Of a stretch of 64,000 nucleotides of DNA, positions 45,341 to 58,165 are shown piece by piece. This stretch comes from Turnera subulata (Eukaryota > Streptophyta > Magnoliopsida > Malpighiales > Passifloraceae), in assembly GCA_028386065.3 (NCBI GenBank), contig JAKUCV010002146.1, positions 1-64,000 on the forward strand, read 5' to 3'. The first letter of the stretch is position 1. The number at the start of each line of letters is the position of its first letter. Both the position numbers and the translations under genes were made by a program. The notes under the pieces were generated by a model. That model was not told the origin of the DNA and did not search any database. It worked only from the letters and a program-made list of their open reading frames with translations.

Positions 45341-46951
45341 CAAAAAAACTCTTCTTCACTGTGGAGTCTGACAACTTTGAAGTGTTAAATAATCAACTAC
45401 CAAGCAGATTGCAGGCTCACACTCTGTTGGTGAATATTCGGAACTTCTTAAATTATTTTCTGAAAATAGAAATGCGGAAAAAAATGTGAAAATTGTTTAA
45501 AAATCATGGAAACTAATAAAAAGGAAGAAGAAGAAAAGTGGCTACCCAAGTTGGAACGGGCAAATCCTAGCTTCAGTTGAATCACAGGACATAGAAGACA
45601 GATTCTACCGACGTTGTCATTTGCGGGCTGGGTTTAAGCCCATCATTTGTTAGATCCCTCAATGGGTGAATAAATACTAGTGAGTTGTGACTTGTTTATT
45701 AGTCCAAAATTGTTATAGAAAGAAAAGCTTTATAAGCTTGGATTCACAGAACCGAAAGAGAAGAAGCAGAAGAAAATCATTGGTCCACATTCTCTTTCGC
45801 TTCATTATTTTCGTCTGGCATCCTTGGCCAGTATAAATGAAAGGCTGAAGATGAAAGTACAACATATATAAAGAAAGAGAGCAAACAATTGCCAAGAATG
45901 GCAAAGAGTAAACAATGAATATTTCAAGAAAGCAAACCAAGGAGAGGGTGTGGTTTGACAAAGACAGGAACTTGTCACACAATGACACAAGTACACAGGA
46001 AACTAACACACTACACTGTGTTAAAAGGAGTTCAAACAGTTGCTTGAATTAATGGGTGGGCATGGAATCTCAACCTAATTTGATGGTTGAGTAATTAATC
46101 CCCCACCTACTTCTTCCAGTGCTAATGTCATCAAAATAAAGAGAAAGCTGCCACCAGTCACACATTTCTCATGGACATTGTTCATGAGAGGAGAATTGGA
46201 ACAGTAGATATGGACTTTACAGTCTATTTAGTCACAGGATAAAGATTAGTAGTACTAACAAGGAATTTAAGTTGAATGGTTTTAATGCTCAACTAAATAT
46301 AGGTGGCGGATACATTTTCTCCCATTCTTTTTGTGCAAAGTAGATGATGATACAATTGAATGGCCTCATTAGCAGAACAAGATGGGCCCTAGCTACTCCT
46401 GGATGGGAGAATGCCATCCCAATCTACTGATTAATTAGTTGGTCCTTTGATCTGATTGACAATGACCAAACATGTTCAGGAAACAATATCTATCGTTTTT
46501 TCTTTCTCCACTAAGATCTAATCCTTCTTATTTGTCTCCCAATTTCATAAACTAAGATCTATCATTCAAGCATGTAATGTTAGAGTGTAAAAAATAGGGC
46601 AGTGTAGTTGTATCTCGTGAAAAGGTTTAAAAATTCACAGGATGAGGCCAAACCAAACTTCATACTCATAAGATGTCAAATATTGCCAAAAAAAAGGAAG
46701 AAATCATCCGATGGCATAAATGATGATGGAAAGGAAATTGGGGTTTATCTTCTCATTGCACCATTAGTATATATATCAAGCAATAAATACAGGTTCCAAT
46801 TGATTATGTTGTGCAGCAGTAACAACAAGCGTAGTGCAATCACTAAACCAACAAATTAAACAAGAAATAAATTTGAAGGATTTGTAAAAACCACAAACAA
46901 GCAACTCCAAAATAGACATATTTTCATTAGCTTGTTAGGCCTTTTTGAGAT

Positions 46952-48508
46952 TCAAACTCGGGGCTTGATGGTAGCTCTTAGAGTATTCTTCATAACCACA
47001 GTGAACTCAAACTTCCCTGTAAAATCCATGTTGCTTTCTGGTGGATACGCACTCCATTCAAACTCCTGAACCATCCTGGCAATCATCAGGTGCAAATGCA
47101 CTGTGGCCAGGCCTAGGCCAGGGCATATTCTCCTCCCAACCCCGAATGGTATCATTTTCACTCCTGTCACCCCTGTAATATCAGCATCCTCCCTCCCCGA
47201 AACAAACCGGTCCGGGTCGAATCTTTCGGGGTTGGACCAGATTTTTGGATCCTCTCCTATACCATGAGAGTAGAACTCCACATTTGCATCAGTTGGTATA
47301 TCATATCCTCCCAATGTTGTTGGCTCAGTGACTGCATGAGTTAGTACAAAATATGTAGGAGGGTGTTTACGCAGCAACTCTTTGACCACAGCTTGTAGAT
47401 ATTCCATTTTTTCAACATCTTTCTCCTCCACTTTCCTGTCCCCAACAACACTCCTTATTTCATTGTAAAGCTTGTCCTGAACCTCAGGATTAGCAATTAG
47501 CTGAGCAATGCCCCATTCTACAGCCGTGGCGGTCGTGTCGGTCCCGCCATTGAGGAACTCTGAGCACAGGCTGACAAGCTCTGGGTTGGTAGGCAGGGAC
47601 TTCCTCCCTTCAATTTGGAGGTTAAAAAGTGTGTCAAGATAAGAAAAGGACATTGCAGTTTTGTCTGATCCAGGGTCTTGGAGGGCTTTCCTCCTCTTTT
47701 CAATGATAGGAACCATGAAATCAAGCTGTGCTTTCCTAACTTCAGCTACCCTTTTCCTTTGCTTGGAGAAAAATGGGCTCAAGATTGGAAGGAAATCATC
47801 AATTCTAGGATCAAGAACTAGCAGGATTGACTTCATTGTCTGATCCATCTTCTCAATGGTTTCCTTGTCCATTTCAATACCGAAACACATGGCTACAAGT
47901 ATACAGAACACGGCAAAACGAGCATTCCTAACCACCCAAACAACACCATTGTTGTCCTCAGCCTCAGTCCTGAGACGATCAATGAGCTTGTCCATTGCAC
48001 TATTCCTTAAACTGCCAAATTCCTTAATCCTGCTTGAGCTCAGCATATTCTGAACCATGTTTTTCCTCAGGGATCTCCACACAGCACCATAAACCGCAGC
48101 GTTAACCGTGAATTTGTTGCAGCTGAAGATGGTTCTGGTAGGATTTTCTGGCGGCCTGGAGGCAAAGGTAGCTCCTCTTTGGATGAGTGCCTCGTGGGCT
48201 AATCTTGCATCACTCACAATAATGAGTGTTCTTGTCCCCATCTTTAGTGTAAAGATGGATCCATATTTTGCACGCAACTCGTCCACATATTCAAAGAAGT
48301 TCTTGCCAGAGCGAGCAACTTGGAAAAGATTGCCAACTATAGGCCAACCAGGAGGTCCTGGAGGAAGGTTTAAGTGCTTCTTGGATTTGGTTTTGCGGGT
48401 GAACAAGAAAATAAGGCCTGAAATGAGCAAAGCAAGAAGAGTAAAGAAGGGGTGATAGTAAGAGGCAAGAGAGGTAATGGTGCTAGAAGAGAGAATAGCC
48501 ATTGCCAT
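46952..48508 (-). CDS. CYP77A: Cytochrome P450, CYP77A-like
   Basis: 518 residues in a single exon, as usual for CYP77. In order: an N-terminal membrane anchor (about residues 17-36), the proline hinge LPPGPPGWPIVGNL, an I-helix with NGGTDTTAT, the ExxR motif KELLRKHPPTYF, a PERF-type NPERFDPDRF, and the heme loop FGVGRRICPG with Cys462 as iron ligand. Residues around VGRRICPGLGLATVH and EFTVVMKNTLRA match CYP77A members. Family enzymes sit in the ER membrane and oxidise fatty acids in-chain (hydroxylation or epoxidation) for cutin building. All key residues are present, so it is probably active. A TATA element lies about 75 bp upstream of the ATG. Confidence 0.95.
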   Translation of the reverse strand: MAMAILSSSTITSLASYYHPFFTLLALLISGLIFLFTRKTKSKKHLNLPPGPPGWPIVGNLFQVARSGKNFFEYVDELRAKYGSIFTLKMGTRTLIIVSDARLAHEALIQRGATFASRPPENPTRTIFSCNKFTVNAAVYGAVWRSLRKNMVQNMLSSSRIKEFGSLRNSAMDKLIDRLRTEAEDNNGVVWVVRNARFAVFCILVAMCFGIEMDKETIEKMDQTMKSILLVLDPRIDDFLPILSPFFSKQRKRVAEVRKAQLDFMVPIIEKRRKALQDPGSDKTAMSFSYLDTLFNLQIEGRKSLPTNPELVSLCSEFLNGGTDTTATAVEWGIAQLIANPEVQDKLYNEIRSVVGDRKVEEKDVEKMEYLQAVVKELLRKHPPTYFVLTHAVTEPTTLGGYDIPTDANVEFYSHGIGEDPKIWSNPERFDPDRFVSGREDADITGVTGVKMIPFGVGRRICPGLGLATVHLHLMIARMVQEFEWSAYPPESNMDFTGKFEFTVVMKNTLRATIKPRV

Positions 48509-48581
48509 TTTGTGTTTGTGAGAAAGCTAGAAATGGATGGAGAGTGCAGTGATGGTGAGGTAAAACATCACATAACGACAT

Positions 48582-48592
48582 TATATATATAA
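48582..48592 (-). promoter_or_regulatory. TATA box of the CYP77A-like gene
   Basis: TTATATATATA on the minus strand, 74-84 bp upstream of ATG 48508, which gives a leader of about 40-50 nt. Confidence 0.6.
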
Positions 48593-51500
48593 GTATGGAA
48601 GAAAAGTAGGAAATTGCAGGTGGGTTTAATTAATGAAATGACTAGGTGTGGTTGGTTGAGTGAAGCCTGTAGAGGAATCCAGGGCTAGGCAACATAATGT
48701 AGTACTCCATCCAATAGAAAGATTAATGTGCTAATTTGCAATCAAGGCTGTGAAAAAACGCTGCACATTTAGGCAGTATGTATTACAGAAGTTTGGAATC
48801 AGAAGCAACTGAAAAAGATGGTTATTAATTGCTAGCATATGTGATAATATTTAATGCATGCAACTTGCAACTACTCTGATTTGATGCAAAGTTGAAGATG
48901 CATATGGATTTAAGACAAGAAAACAAAGTTTAGTGAGTAGATTAATCAAAAAATGTAGATTGAACAGCTGTAGGAATAGAGAGTCAGTCCTTTGACAGTT
49001 TCGCTGACTAATTCATCCTTTTTCTCTGCCTTGACCAATGACCATTAGGCCAATTAAGGGTAAAAATACACACACATGACACAAACAATGCAGTCTTTTT
49101 TTTTTTTTTTCTTTTCAACATGAATGGAGGCTTTCAATTTCACCTATTTATTGCCCACTAAATAATTTTCCACTGCTACGACTGGAATAATTATGATGAA
49201 CAATGGTGTATGCATCTCCCATTAATTACTTTGTTAGAGCGACGTGCCATATTTTACATATGCACATTTAATATATATATTATCATTCTGTGTGTGGGTG
49301 TAGATATGTATACGTAACAAATTTATGTGTCGCGTAGAAGAAGAACGAATTCTTGAATGACAATATATTCTCATTCAAGTGCATGCATGGGTTATATAAT
49401 GATTTCGATTGTCTCAAACACGTTGAAGGGTCCATACTCCATATATAGAATTTAAGTCAGTTAGCCTCTCTCTTTGGTGGGGGTGGGTTCCTAGCGAATG
49501 ATGAACATGATTTGACATTTCCTCATAATGTTCGCCATTAAAATTTCGTTAAATGAGAAGAGAACACAACTTAATTAGATCAGCCAAAATTTGAATACTG
49601 TCGGCAATTGGTGTTTATATATCGAAATTAGGTAATAAAGATTGTTTCTTTTTCTTTCATTCAAATTAGGTGATTGAAAGGATTTTATTTTGTCAAAAAA
49701 AAGTAAGTCATCCATCATTTAATTAATATCTCAATTTAACGCCATCAACATTGCTCAATGTCTATTTCAGGGTGAGTGATCAAGAAAGAAAATTGTGAGA
49801 AGTTAGTAACATGCTCAAATTAATCCCATGTTCGATGAGTAATAAGAAATGTTGCTTTTAGCTTTCGCTTTCTCCTTTCATATTGTCAAGTGAACAAATA
49901 GCTAGCTGTTCAAATTAATTTCCAGGGCCTTGAATTAAAAGTACAAGATATAGTATTGGAATGGAGTGTGCCATTTTCACTCAGTATCAATGGTGTTGCT
50001 ATGTAAAGCTGAATTTAATCTTAAAAATTAGGGGTTGGTGGTAACTTTTTGTTTTCCACAATTTTGCAACATTTTTTTTTTTCTTTTGATCCAGAAAGGT
50101 CACTTTTTGTTAAAGTTGAATTTTGGACCACCAGGGTGCCTACCTATGCTACCTAAATTTAGCAGCCCACGATTGCAAAATTGGCCCAGTGGAAGATAGA
50201 GGCATGTGAATAGGCTTAGGTAGCAACCAAAATTGGGTAGATGACAGTATTACACTGACGGCCCTTTGATTACTCCAAACCCTCGTGTGCGAATATTATT
50301 TTAAAGATTCTTTTTTGTTCTTTTTCACTATTTGCTTATAGTATTTCGTTTAATGATAGCAAAAAGACATGAAGTTCGTGGATGGATCAAATTATGCCTC
50401 CAAATATTATTCATAGACGAATGACTTGATAATCCGACATTGACTGTACCTCTACAATAATGGGAAATGAAAAACAATTAACAATCGTAAGTTCCTTTTT
50501 AATTATACGAGTAATGATGAAACATATAATCTTGGTATTATAATCTATCGCCCATGTCTACACTCACATGAATGTGAAATATAAAGAAAAATAATAATTG
50601 TGGATTCAAGTACATATGAGTAATTTTCTAAAAAGAAAGTACATATGAGTAAAGAAATATGTGTTCAATAATTTGTCAACAATTATTCACGCTAAGCTTA
50701 ATTCTACAGGCCTGATTTACGTGGGCTTACTTTTTCTCAATTATAACTAATTTTAATTTCATGGTATCCGCAGATGATTTCTCTAAACTAAACTGAAATT
50801 GGAAGACCAACTCTTGCCGCTCCGAAAGACATGTCGTTCGGGAGCATGTGTGCCTGTTTGAAGAAGTTTTGAGCCTCGAGCTAGCTTTGAATATATATCA
50901 TGGGAAACCTTTTTTTCTTTTACAGGATATAGATGGTGCTCATACCCTTGATCATCCACCATAACCAGCCGACCAGTGTCAAATTCAGATTATTTAAGAC
51001 AAAACTCTGAATAGTGGGCGGAAACCAAGAAAAAAAAAAAGATTGTACCCTTTTTGGTCAAACATCTGGATCATTGATAATCTCACGTTATTTCTTACAT
51101 CAAGTATCATGTTCACAGTATGGAATTCCTCGGGGTTGAAGAATGATCAAGTAAATTTCTACAAGGCCAAAATTCAGTAGGCTATATATTGGAGGTATAA
51201 CCTAGTAATCATATGTATTCTTCTGTTTAACAAATAAACTGCCGTTTAATCCAAAAAAATGTGACTATAACCTCTAAAACTTATTGTCTTTTTTATTTTA
51301 AAGAAAATATAACGCTATAATATACAATAGGAGCTGCCGAGCTGCTAGCATGATCATTTTCCGAATTGTAGTTGAAAGTTACATAGATTTTTTTTTTTTA
51401 TTCTTCATTATGATAAGATTACTGATCTTTTTTTTTATTAAAAAATATAGAGACTAGGAAAACTGAAATGATCATCTCACAATTTCTTTTTCAGTTTTTC

Positions 51501-51920
51501 TTTTTTAAGTCTAGTATACAGGTCTTAAATTCACTCGGAAAATTAGCATATGCCTCACTTGTAAATAGGAGCCGGATGCAATATTGCAAGCAAACTATGC
51601 CATATTTAGCCAATAGAAAAACTAATATTAGTGTCACTTGTTTTTATTTTTCAAGCCGGAACAAGCATGAGCTAACAGGATAAACTTTTTAACTGTTTAT
51701 TGAATTTGAACCCAAAAGTATCAGAGCCTAAATGTTTATTTAAGAGAATTTTGGGGTCTTTTTTTGTGACGACAATGGCAGGCTTTTCTTCAGAAGAACT
51801 AAATAGTCAGTTTAACTACTTAGACAAGCAAAACAACCCATCTCCCAAAATGTCAAATACATAGCAGAATCATCAAGTCACATCTATGCACCAGAAGAGA
51901 ACATATAAAATTCTATTTAA
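48593..51920. other. Intergenic spacer between P450 and trihelix gene
   Basis: About 3.3 kb of AT-rich sequence. The left part is expected to hold the P450 promoter. One micro-insertion (50624-50636) is listed separately. No gene or larger repeat is supported. Confidence 0.45.
50624..50636 (+). mobile_element. Candidate micro-retroinsertion (13 bp)
   Basis: TTTTCTAAAAAGA separates two perfect 16-bp copies of AAGTACATATGAGTAA (50608-50623 and 50637-50652). The A-run is short and interrupted, so other repair routes are possible, but the duplication is long. Confidence 0.55.
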
Positions 51921-54412
51921 TTAACTTGAACTAAACCCAAATTTGTTCCACAAATGCTCTCCTCCTCCGTTCTTTATTGGGCCTTGAAAGCTGCTACCTA
52001 GAAAAAAATTAGAAGTAGTTGAGTTCATGCTATTTGGTCCTTGCTTGGCGATTTCCTGGTCACCATGAGATTCAAGCTGCTGCAAATAATTTCTTCTTCT
52101 CAAACTCTCCCATTTCTCCTTACAATCATCCACACTCCGGTGATCATACCCCAAACTGACCATTTTTTCTGCTATCTCCTCCCAGAGGCGCCCTTCTTTT
52201 GAATAACCACAATCTTGGAATCTTGGCTCCATGGTGTTTCGTATCTGTAACAAGCTTAAAATCTCTGGTTCGGTCCATATATTGCTCATGAACTCATCAT
52301 TTTGAATCTTTTTAGCATTGCTTTGCTGGTTTCTGTAATGGCATTGAGTTTCCAATGCAATTTGCTCAACAGTTGATGACAGTAGTTCTGGTCCTTTACC
52401 TGCATATTTATTCAAGGCCTCCATTAGAGAAGCATCTCTTGCCTGAATCCAAGCCCTCTCTTTGGCCCAGAACTCATGTTCTCTATCAAACCGAGCCATC
52501 TCTTGCTTTGTCCACTCTTCCTCCCTACAAATCCTCGCTTGCTCCCTGTCTTCAATCGTCTTCAACATCTTCTCCATCCAGGCCTCTTGTGTCTCCATCA
52601 CCTTCCTCATTTGTGAATCCACAAAGTCCTTGACCTTTGTCTTCCAGCTCTTCTTGGCCCTTGCACCGTTATTACAATGACTTTCTTTTGCCTTCTTCGG
52701 TCGGTTCATCATGTAGGCAATAGCTGAAAGATCATCCTCGTTGTTTTCAGATGAGGATGTCTCGAATTCTGATGTGTTGGAGAAACTAATGCTCTCGCAG
52801 CTATGCTTATTGTTTTCTTGGAAATTATTATTAGCTTCTGGGTTCTCTTGGTTGCTTGTGCTACTTATTGGCTTGTGATGAAAAAGAAGATTAGTAGTGT
52901 TGCTACTAACCAAACGGGTACTGGTGGTTAATTCAGCTGATGCTGAACCTTGATTGCTTGTTTCTCCATAGAGGGCTTCAAGTTGGCGAAAGAACCTGTA
53001 ATTCTTCCCGTCTTGTCTTCCAGCTTTGCCTTCCTTGGTTTTCCTGTAGTACTTGTACAAGTTCTCAAACTTCTCTCTGCATTTCTTCCCACTCCTCCGG
53101 TAACCATGTTCTTCAGCCATGATTCTGTTTCATAGAAAGGGCACAGAATCTCAACAATGCATAATAATTATGTTTAGTTAATTTATAACCCCAAAGTATC
53201 TTAGACAATGACTGAATGTGTACCTATTATAATAGTAAGACGATGGTTACTTAATAATTACACTTGTAATTAACATTCCATTTTGAGTATAGGTAGCTCA
53301 ATTTTCTCTCTATCAATAGATCATATATAATTTGTTTATTCCTAATTAATTCCCTGGACCGGCTCATTGTATCCTAGTGGTAGGATTAAAATAGTAGTTA
53401 GTCAAAGACATTCCTATCTTCAAGAAGACTTTAGCAGATAATTTTATATATTTTCGACTGGTAGATTTCTGACTCCGTAATTGGTGCTTAGACAGGATGT
53501 GCTTTCGCTTCATGGAAACAAGTGGAGATATGCAGAAATATACTTGTTGTTGATGACGCCATGGTCGTCTGTAGAATTTGGTGCTTAGCCATTTATAGGA
53601 TCAACCTTTCTTCTTTACATCGAAAGGCGAAAAGAAGAACCACAAGAAAAGGAAGACACGTGCCTAGTGACGGATGCAAAGCTCTGCGCCTTACACCAAA
53701 TTAGAAAAAAGAGTGACAAGTTTTACTCCAAGAAAACCAATTAGGGTTTCTTATGTATACTAAGAAGCACCAAACTAAGCAAGAAAGGAAGATGAAAAGA
53801 AGTACAAAAAAGCGTTAAGTTTAAGCAAAGTTGATGACAAAGAATCTACTACCTGGAAACCTCATCCCATAACGGGCCCTTCTGGTTAGCTTCCTTGAAC
53901 CTGGAATCAAGCCTAGATCTGATCTCTAGAAGAGTAAGAGTCTCTTGCCTTGGCCACCTACTGTTATTGTTCCCTCCTTCGTTTCCACCCCACCCAGTCT
54001 CCATTTCCATTCCATAGAGTGTAGCAGCAGCAGCAGCACCTGAGCTGGTAGAAGCAATAGTAGCAGCAGCAGCACTAGCAATGTTACTACTAGTAACAGG
54101 AAGGCTGCAGCTAGTAGTAGTGGCATTATTGTTGCAATAATGATGATCATGACCAAGCTTAACTAAGGTATGAGTAGTAGTACTAGGCAATATTGCAGCT
54201 GCTGCCTCATGAGTACCGACCATGATGGAGTCATAGTGGTGGTGGTGGTGGTGGGTTTGCTGATGATGCTGTGGTATTGCAAGAATATTCCTGGTGGCTT
54301 GATGGAGAAAGAAGGGCTCGGTGGTGGGTTGTGGGGTTTCTTGAAAATGGGTTCTTCTTCCGGCCACCAGCTGCCGGAGATCTGGGAGGCCGTACTGCTG
54401 GTGGTCACCCAT
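51921..54412 (-). CDS. PTL: Trihelix transcription factor, GT-2 type, PETAL LOSS-like
   Basis: Exons 53853-54412 and 51921-53124 join in frame (GT/AG, intron 728 bp) into 587 residues. The start GDHQQYGLPDLRQL matches PTL-type proteins. The first trihelix lies at about 152-225 (RWPRQETLTLLEIRSRL, FKEANQKGPLWDEVSRIM, GYRRSGKKCREKFENLYKYY), a central helix at about 320-420 (WMEKMLKTIEDREQ; FWAKERAWIQARD), and a second trihelix at about 470-530 (EPEILSLLQIRNTM; RLWEEIAEKM; DDCKEKWESL). Low-complexity His, Ala and Asn runs fill residues 50-150. It should bind GT-element DNA in the nucleus; PTL itself limits growth between sepals and shapes petals. The second trihelix is less conserved, as in PTL. 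The upstream frame is open to a TTG but lacks family similarity, so ATG 54412 is chosen. Confidence 0.93.
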
Positions 54413-57400
54413 GTCTTTGCTATAGCTGCTAGCTTCTCTTTTAGCTTTTGTGTCACTAGGATTTTGAAAACAAGGGAAAAATATGATGATGACAAAGGGA
54501 GATATGTATTGAGTGTTGTGTGTGTTTTTTGAGCTTAAATAAATAAAGGAAAAAAAAAACATAAATAAAAGAGAAATCACTTTCTCTACGGACAAATTTG
54601 GAACTTTATTCCTGGGGGAGACAGGATCCGAGTCTAACGCAACTTTCATCAATCCTTCATCACTGCTTAAATTTCCATCTCTCTCTTTCCCTCTCTCTCT
54701 CTCTTTTCCTTTTTCTTTTATATAAATATATATTCAACAAATGTTAAAAAGTGGAACCCAATTCGACCTTACTCTTTTTTTTTTTCTTTGTCGAGCCTGA
54801 CTTTTTCAAGAGTACAAGTTTTGTACTAGACAGAAACGCCTACAAAACAGAAATTTTTGGACAAAATGAATGTGAAACTAATTAAGAGTGTTATAATTAT
54901 ACGTATAGAGGTGGTATAAGTAATGGAAAATTTTAATGCAAGTGTATCCATCATGGAGATTTCTTAATTATTTGTCTATTTTTCCTCTTCTGTGAGAAAC
55001 GAGAGAGAAATGGCATTCTTTAGGTCAAAATATTTAAGCTAGACAAGAACTTAAGCATAGTCTTAATTATATGAACAGATCAAAAACACTTATAATTAAT
55101 ATGAGTACTGCAATATATAGAAAGCGATACCCATCTTTACAGATACCTCCTTTTTGCAAACTAGTCTGGAAAGATGTTACTTTCCATGTACAGAAAAGTG
55201 GCACACAAAACTATAGCCATCTCCATATGCATGTAAGGTTAGATTTCATGTATTGTCTATGCATGTAGTTGTAAACAAACACTGCTTTAAGAACAACTAT
55301 ACGTAAAGTACGTAATGTATGGGCCAATAGGTGGTGGACAAATGGCAAAACATTACACGAGAAGATGGTAATCCTAATGAGAGCAATGATTTGATGACGC
55401 GTGTGCAGTGTCTAGGATTTACTCTTTTGGTTTGACCCACACCCTTTTGCTTTGCTTTCCTTAATTACAGCTCATTGGCCGCCCTTTACATGTAACTATG
55501 TTGATTCTTGTTTTTTTTGCTCAATAACAACGTTGATTAATTCTTTGGGCTCTCTGTTTCGGGCATATGATTATTTTCGTCGACTAATTGTTTCTGCAAA
55601 AGAAATTTTATGAAATGCTAGTGCCTATAATAAAATTGTAGTTTATAATATCTCATAGTTTTTGTTATTTCCTTTCGGGGTATTGGACCCGACTCTTAAA
55701 TTAAATCTACATGTACGACTATATATTATAGAATCGAGTACTGTTAAAGCGTTATATTTTGAAAAGACATTATTCGAACATGAAATCTTACTTTCAAAAA
55801 ACAATGGACTTCATACTATGCTCACACACCACTAATCCAAGTGTAGGACATAACATAACAAAGATTTTGTGAAAAACATGGCAATTTTGTATAAAAATGG
55901 CACAATTCGCACTCTTGTAGATACCCAATTAATGGAAGGAGAAATGTCTTTGCATGCTTTCCACTATGCTACCCATCAGACTGGAGGTAGACGTCACTGT
56001 GCTCTTTTATTGTTTTGTCTATTATACAAGCTACAAGTGGGTTCTGCTGAATCTCTCCATGACTGCATGCAATTTTCTTTTTCAAATTTTTTTTTTGCTT
56101 TTATGTGTCTCTTTTTCCACGTATGATTGAAAAGGGCAGAATCTGAAACCCCTCCCTGCTCACGCACATTGTCAGATCTGATTACTTGCCCCAGACGTTG
56201 CTGATCCAATCCATATGCATACCCCCTCGTGTTGCAAGCGTGAAGTGACCCCCCTGTTCATGCTGTCCCATATATTGAAAAATAATTCGTGCAAGAAAAC
56301 AGTCCAAAATAATTAACAGGACCGTCAAAAACAAAAGAAGATGATCTATTTAATTTCCTTGTATACGCATGATTACATGTATCATCATCATATTTTTGGA
56401 ACTCAGTTTAGTATATTAAGTATTAACTGTACTCTGATGACTGTAGGACAAGACAAAACAAAAAAGGTATAAGAAGAGCACTCCATTTGTTTTCACCAAT
56501 TTTACTACTTTTTTAACCTCCACCCTACTATATTATCAATAATCCTTCATTAATCATTACTCATTCTTTTTTAATTAATGCCCGCGGTCCCGGTGATAAT
56601 GAATTATTTTTGGAAAGCCTTGTTTTCCAATTATTTTAAGATGATCTTTTTTTCTGAACATAATCCAACAACAGTTGAGAGTGGACTAGGAATTAACCTT
56701 TAAAGGTAGCCTAGTCTAAGATTTGGGGTGTGTGAGAAAAAATAAAAGCAATTTAGACGAATGCTGCCTGCAAATTTTGTGTGCCTATTTAATGAGTAAT
56801 TAGTATACTAAATATTTTTTACAAAGATTGTGAAAGACGTGTGTAATACCCTCAATATCAAGCAATAGGTCAAAGACCTACGCCCCTATATGAATATTTT
56901 CGAAAAAAAATTAATGTCACATCCCACTCTTTTAACATGGACAATCAGATACCGAAATGGAATCTAGCTTTGGGTGATGAAGATGAGAAAATCATAGTGA
57001 TGGTACGTAAGTTGATGATTCTCTTGCAGTTAAAGGCCACTGATGGAGGATATATAGGTGGAGATGATGTGGTAGACATAATGAAACGAATAATTAAAGC
57101 ACCCCAACAGTACGATTTTATCTCTAATTAAGTAGGATTATAATTAGAAATAAATAAAGGCAGCCCCAAGTGGGTTTGTTGATGAGTGATATTTTATATA
57201 TATACTATATAGTTCGTTAATAAAGAGACCCCACGAAAAGGAACCTGAGGCTTGTCTTTGCCTAAAAGGGAAGGAGGGCCCTGATCTCACAGCTGGAAAT
57301 CACAGCACATCATGTCAAATATGTGTACGGACAAGATGATGTTGTGGGGTCCAGGAGGCTTGGAAATGGACGGGGGTGATGGGATTGAAGGAGGGGAGGA

Positions 57401-58165
57401 GAGGAGGGGAGGGTTGATGATTCTGAGAGAGAAGGAAGAAAAAAGGGATGGCCCTTTTCGGTAGCCATCATTAGATAATCTCTGGTTTGCTTTTTGTCCC
57501 CTTTGGTTTCGAGTATTTTGACATCGGACGGCTCATGTTTTGTCCTTCCTGTGCTGAGGGAGTTGATCTTTAAAGGAATCAATCAAAGGAACAAGAGAAG
57601 AGAATGGATTGGCATGGTGTTTTGATGTTAGTATTTTTGGACATGACTTGATTGGAATGAACAATTTGGGAAGATGTGGTTCTTTTTCAACCCATATAAA
57701 ATAAATGGATTCTTGGAATATGGACACCTATGAAGAATTACATGTTCGTTGGAGAAGACTATTTATTAAACTACCAAAGGAAATAATGCTTTCGACAAAA
57801 AAAAAAAAGGAAATAATGATTGAGTTGTTAGAACATATTGATAAGCTAGGAAGACTGAAATATTGATATGCTTTACTTTTAGGCCGACATGACCTATTTT
57901 TAACAACACGAATTATCCAAAATTAGTAAACCATTGTCCCGGACCAAAAAAATAATATAAGAAACCCATTTTTATTCTGTATGGACAATCCTATTAGTTA
58001 AATCCAACCCATATTGAAGATGTAGGCCCATATTGAAGATGTAGGCCCATCCTTACACGTTCACAAGTTCAACTAAAAAGATCCAGCCCAACTAAGAAGG
58101 GGAGTTCCAATTCCATTGATAGCAACAAATAAGATTGTAAATTTAGCTTCAATGAACAATAATTT
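54413..58165. other. Trihelix 5' flank and intergenic spacer
   Basis: 54413-54735 is probably the leader and promoter: a (CT)n run near 54682-54703 and a TATAAATATATA stretch near 54721. The rest is AT-rich with no supported gene; a 64-codon frame at 56937-57131 was rejected. A micro-insertion lies at 57789-57805, and an 18-bp direct duplication (ATATTGAAGATGTAGGCC) near 58012-58048. Confidence 0.45.
57789..57805 (+). mobile_element. Micro-retroinsertion (17 bp)
   Basis: CTTTCGAC plus an A-run lies between two perfect copies of AAAGGAAATAATG (57776-57788 and 57806-57818). A similar TTTTCGACAAAAAA string stands just past the LINE end (about 4989-5002). Confidence 0.65.

Larger units (their letters stand above)
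43999..46951. other. Intergenic spacer with AT-rich tandem array
   Basis: The left part may be the promoter and leader of the DUF7745-type gene (CT/GA-rich at 44440-44600, a (TC)n run near 44785). It also holds a micro-insertion (44977-44987) and an AT-rich tandem array (45041-45340). No gene is supported. Confidence 0.45.

Noticed and set aside
54413..54652. 80-residue N-terminal extension of the trihelix protein
   Set aside because: Begins at TTG, is hydrophobic and unlike the family; the family start is at 54412.
54765..54825. T-run between TCGACCTTACT and TCGAGCCTGACT
   Set aside because: The two flanks mismatch at several positions.
55503..55541. T-run between two GTTGATT copies
   Set aside because: Only 7 matching bases, too short to separate from chance.
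56937..57131. 64-codon open frame with ATG
   Set aside because: Short, no recognised motif, no promoter element, and in AT-rich spacer; could be chance.
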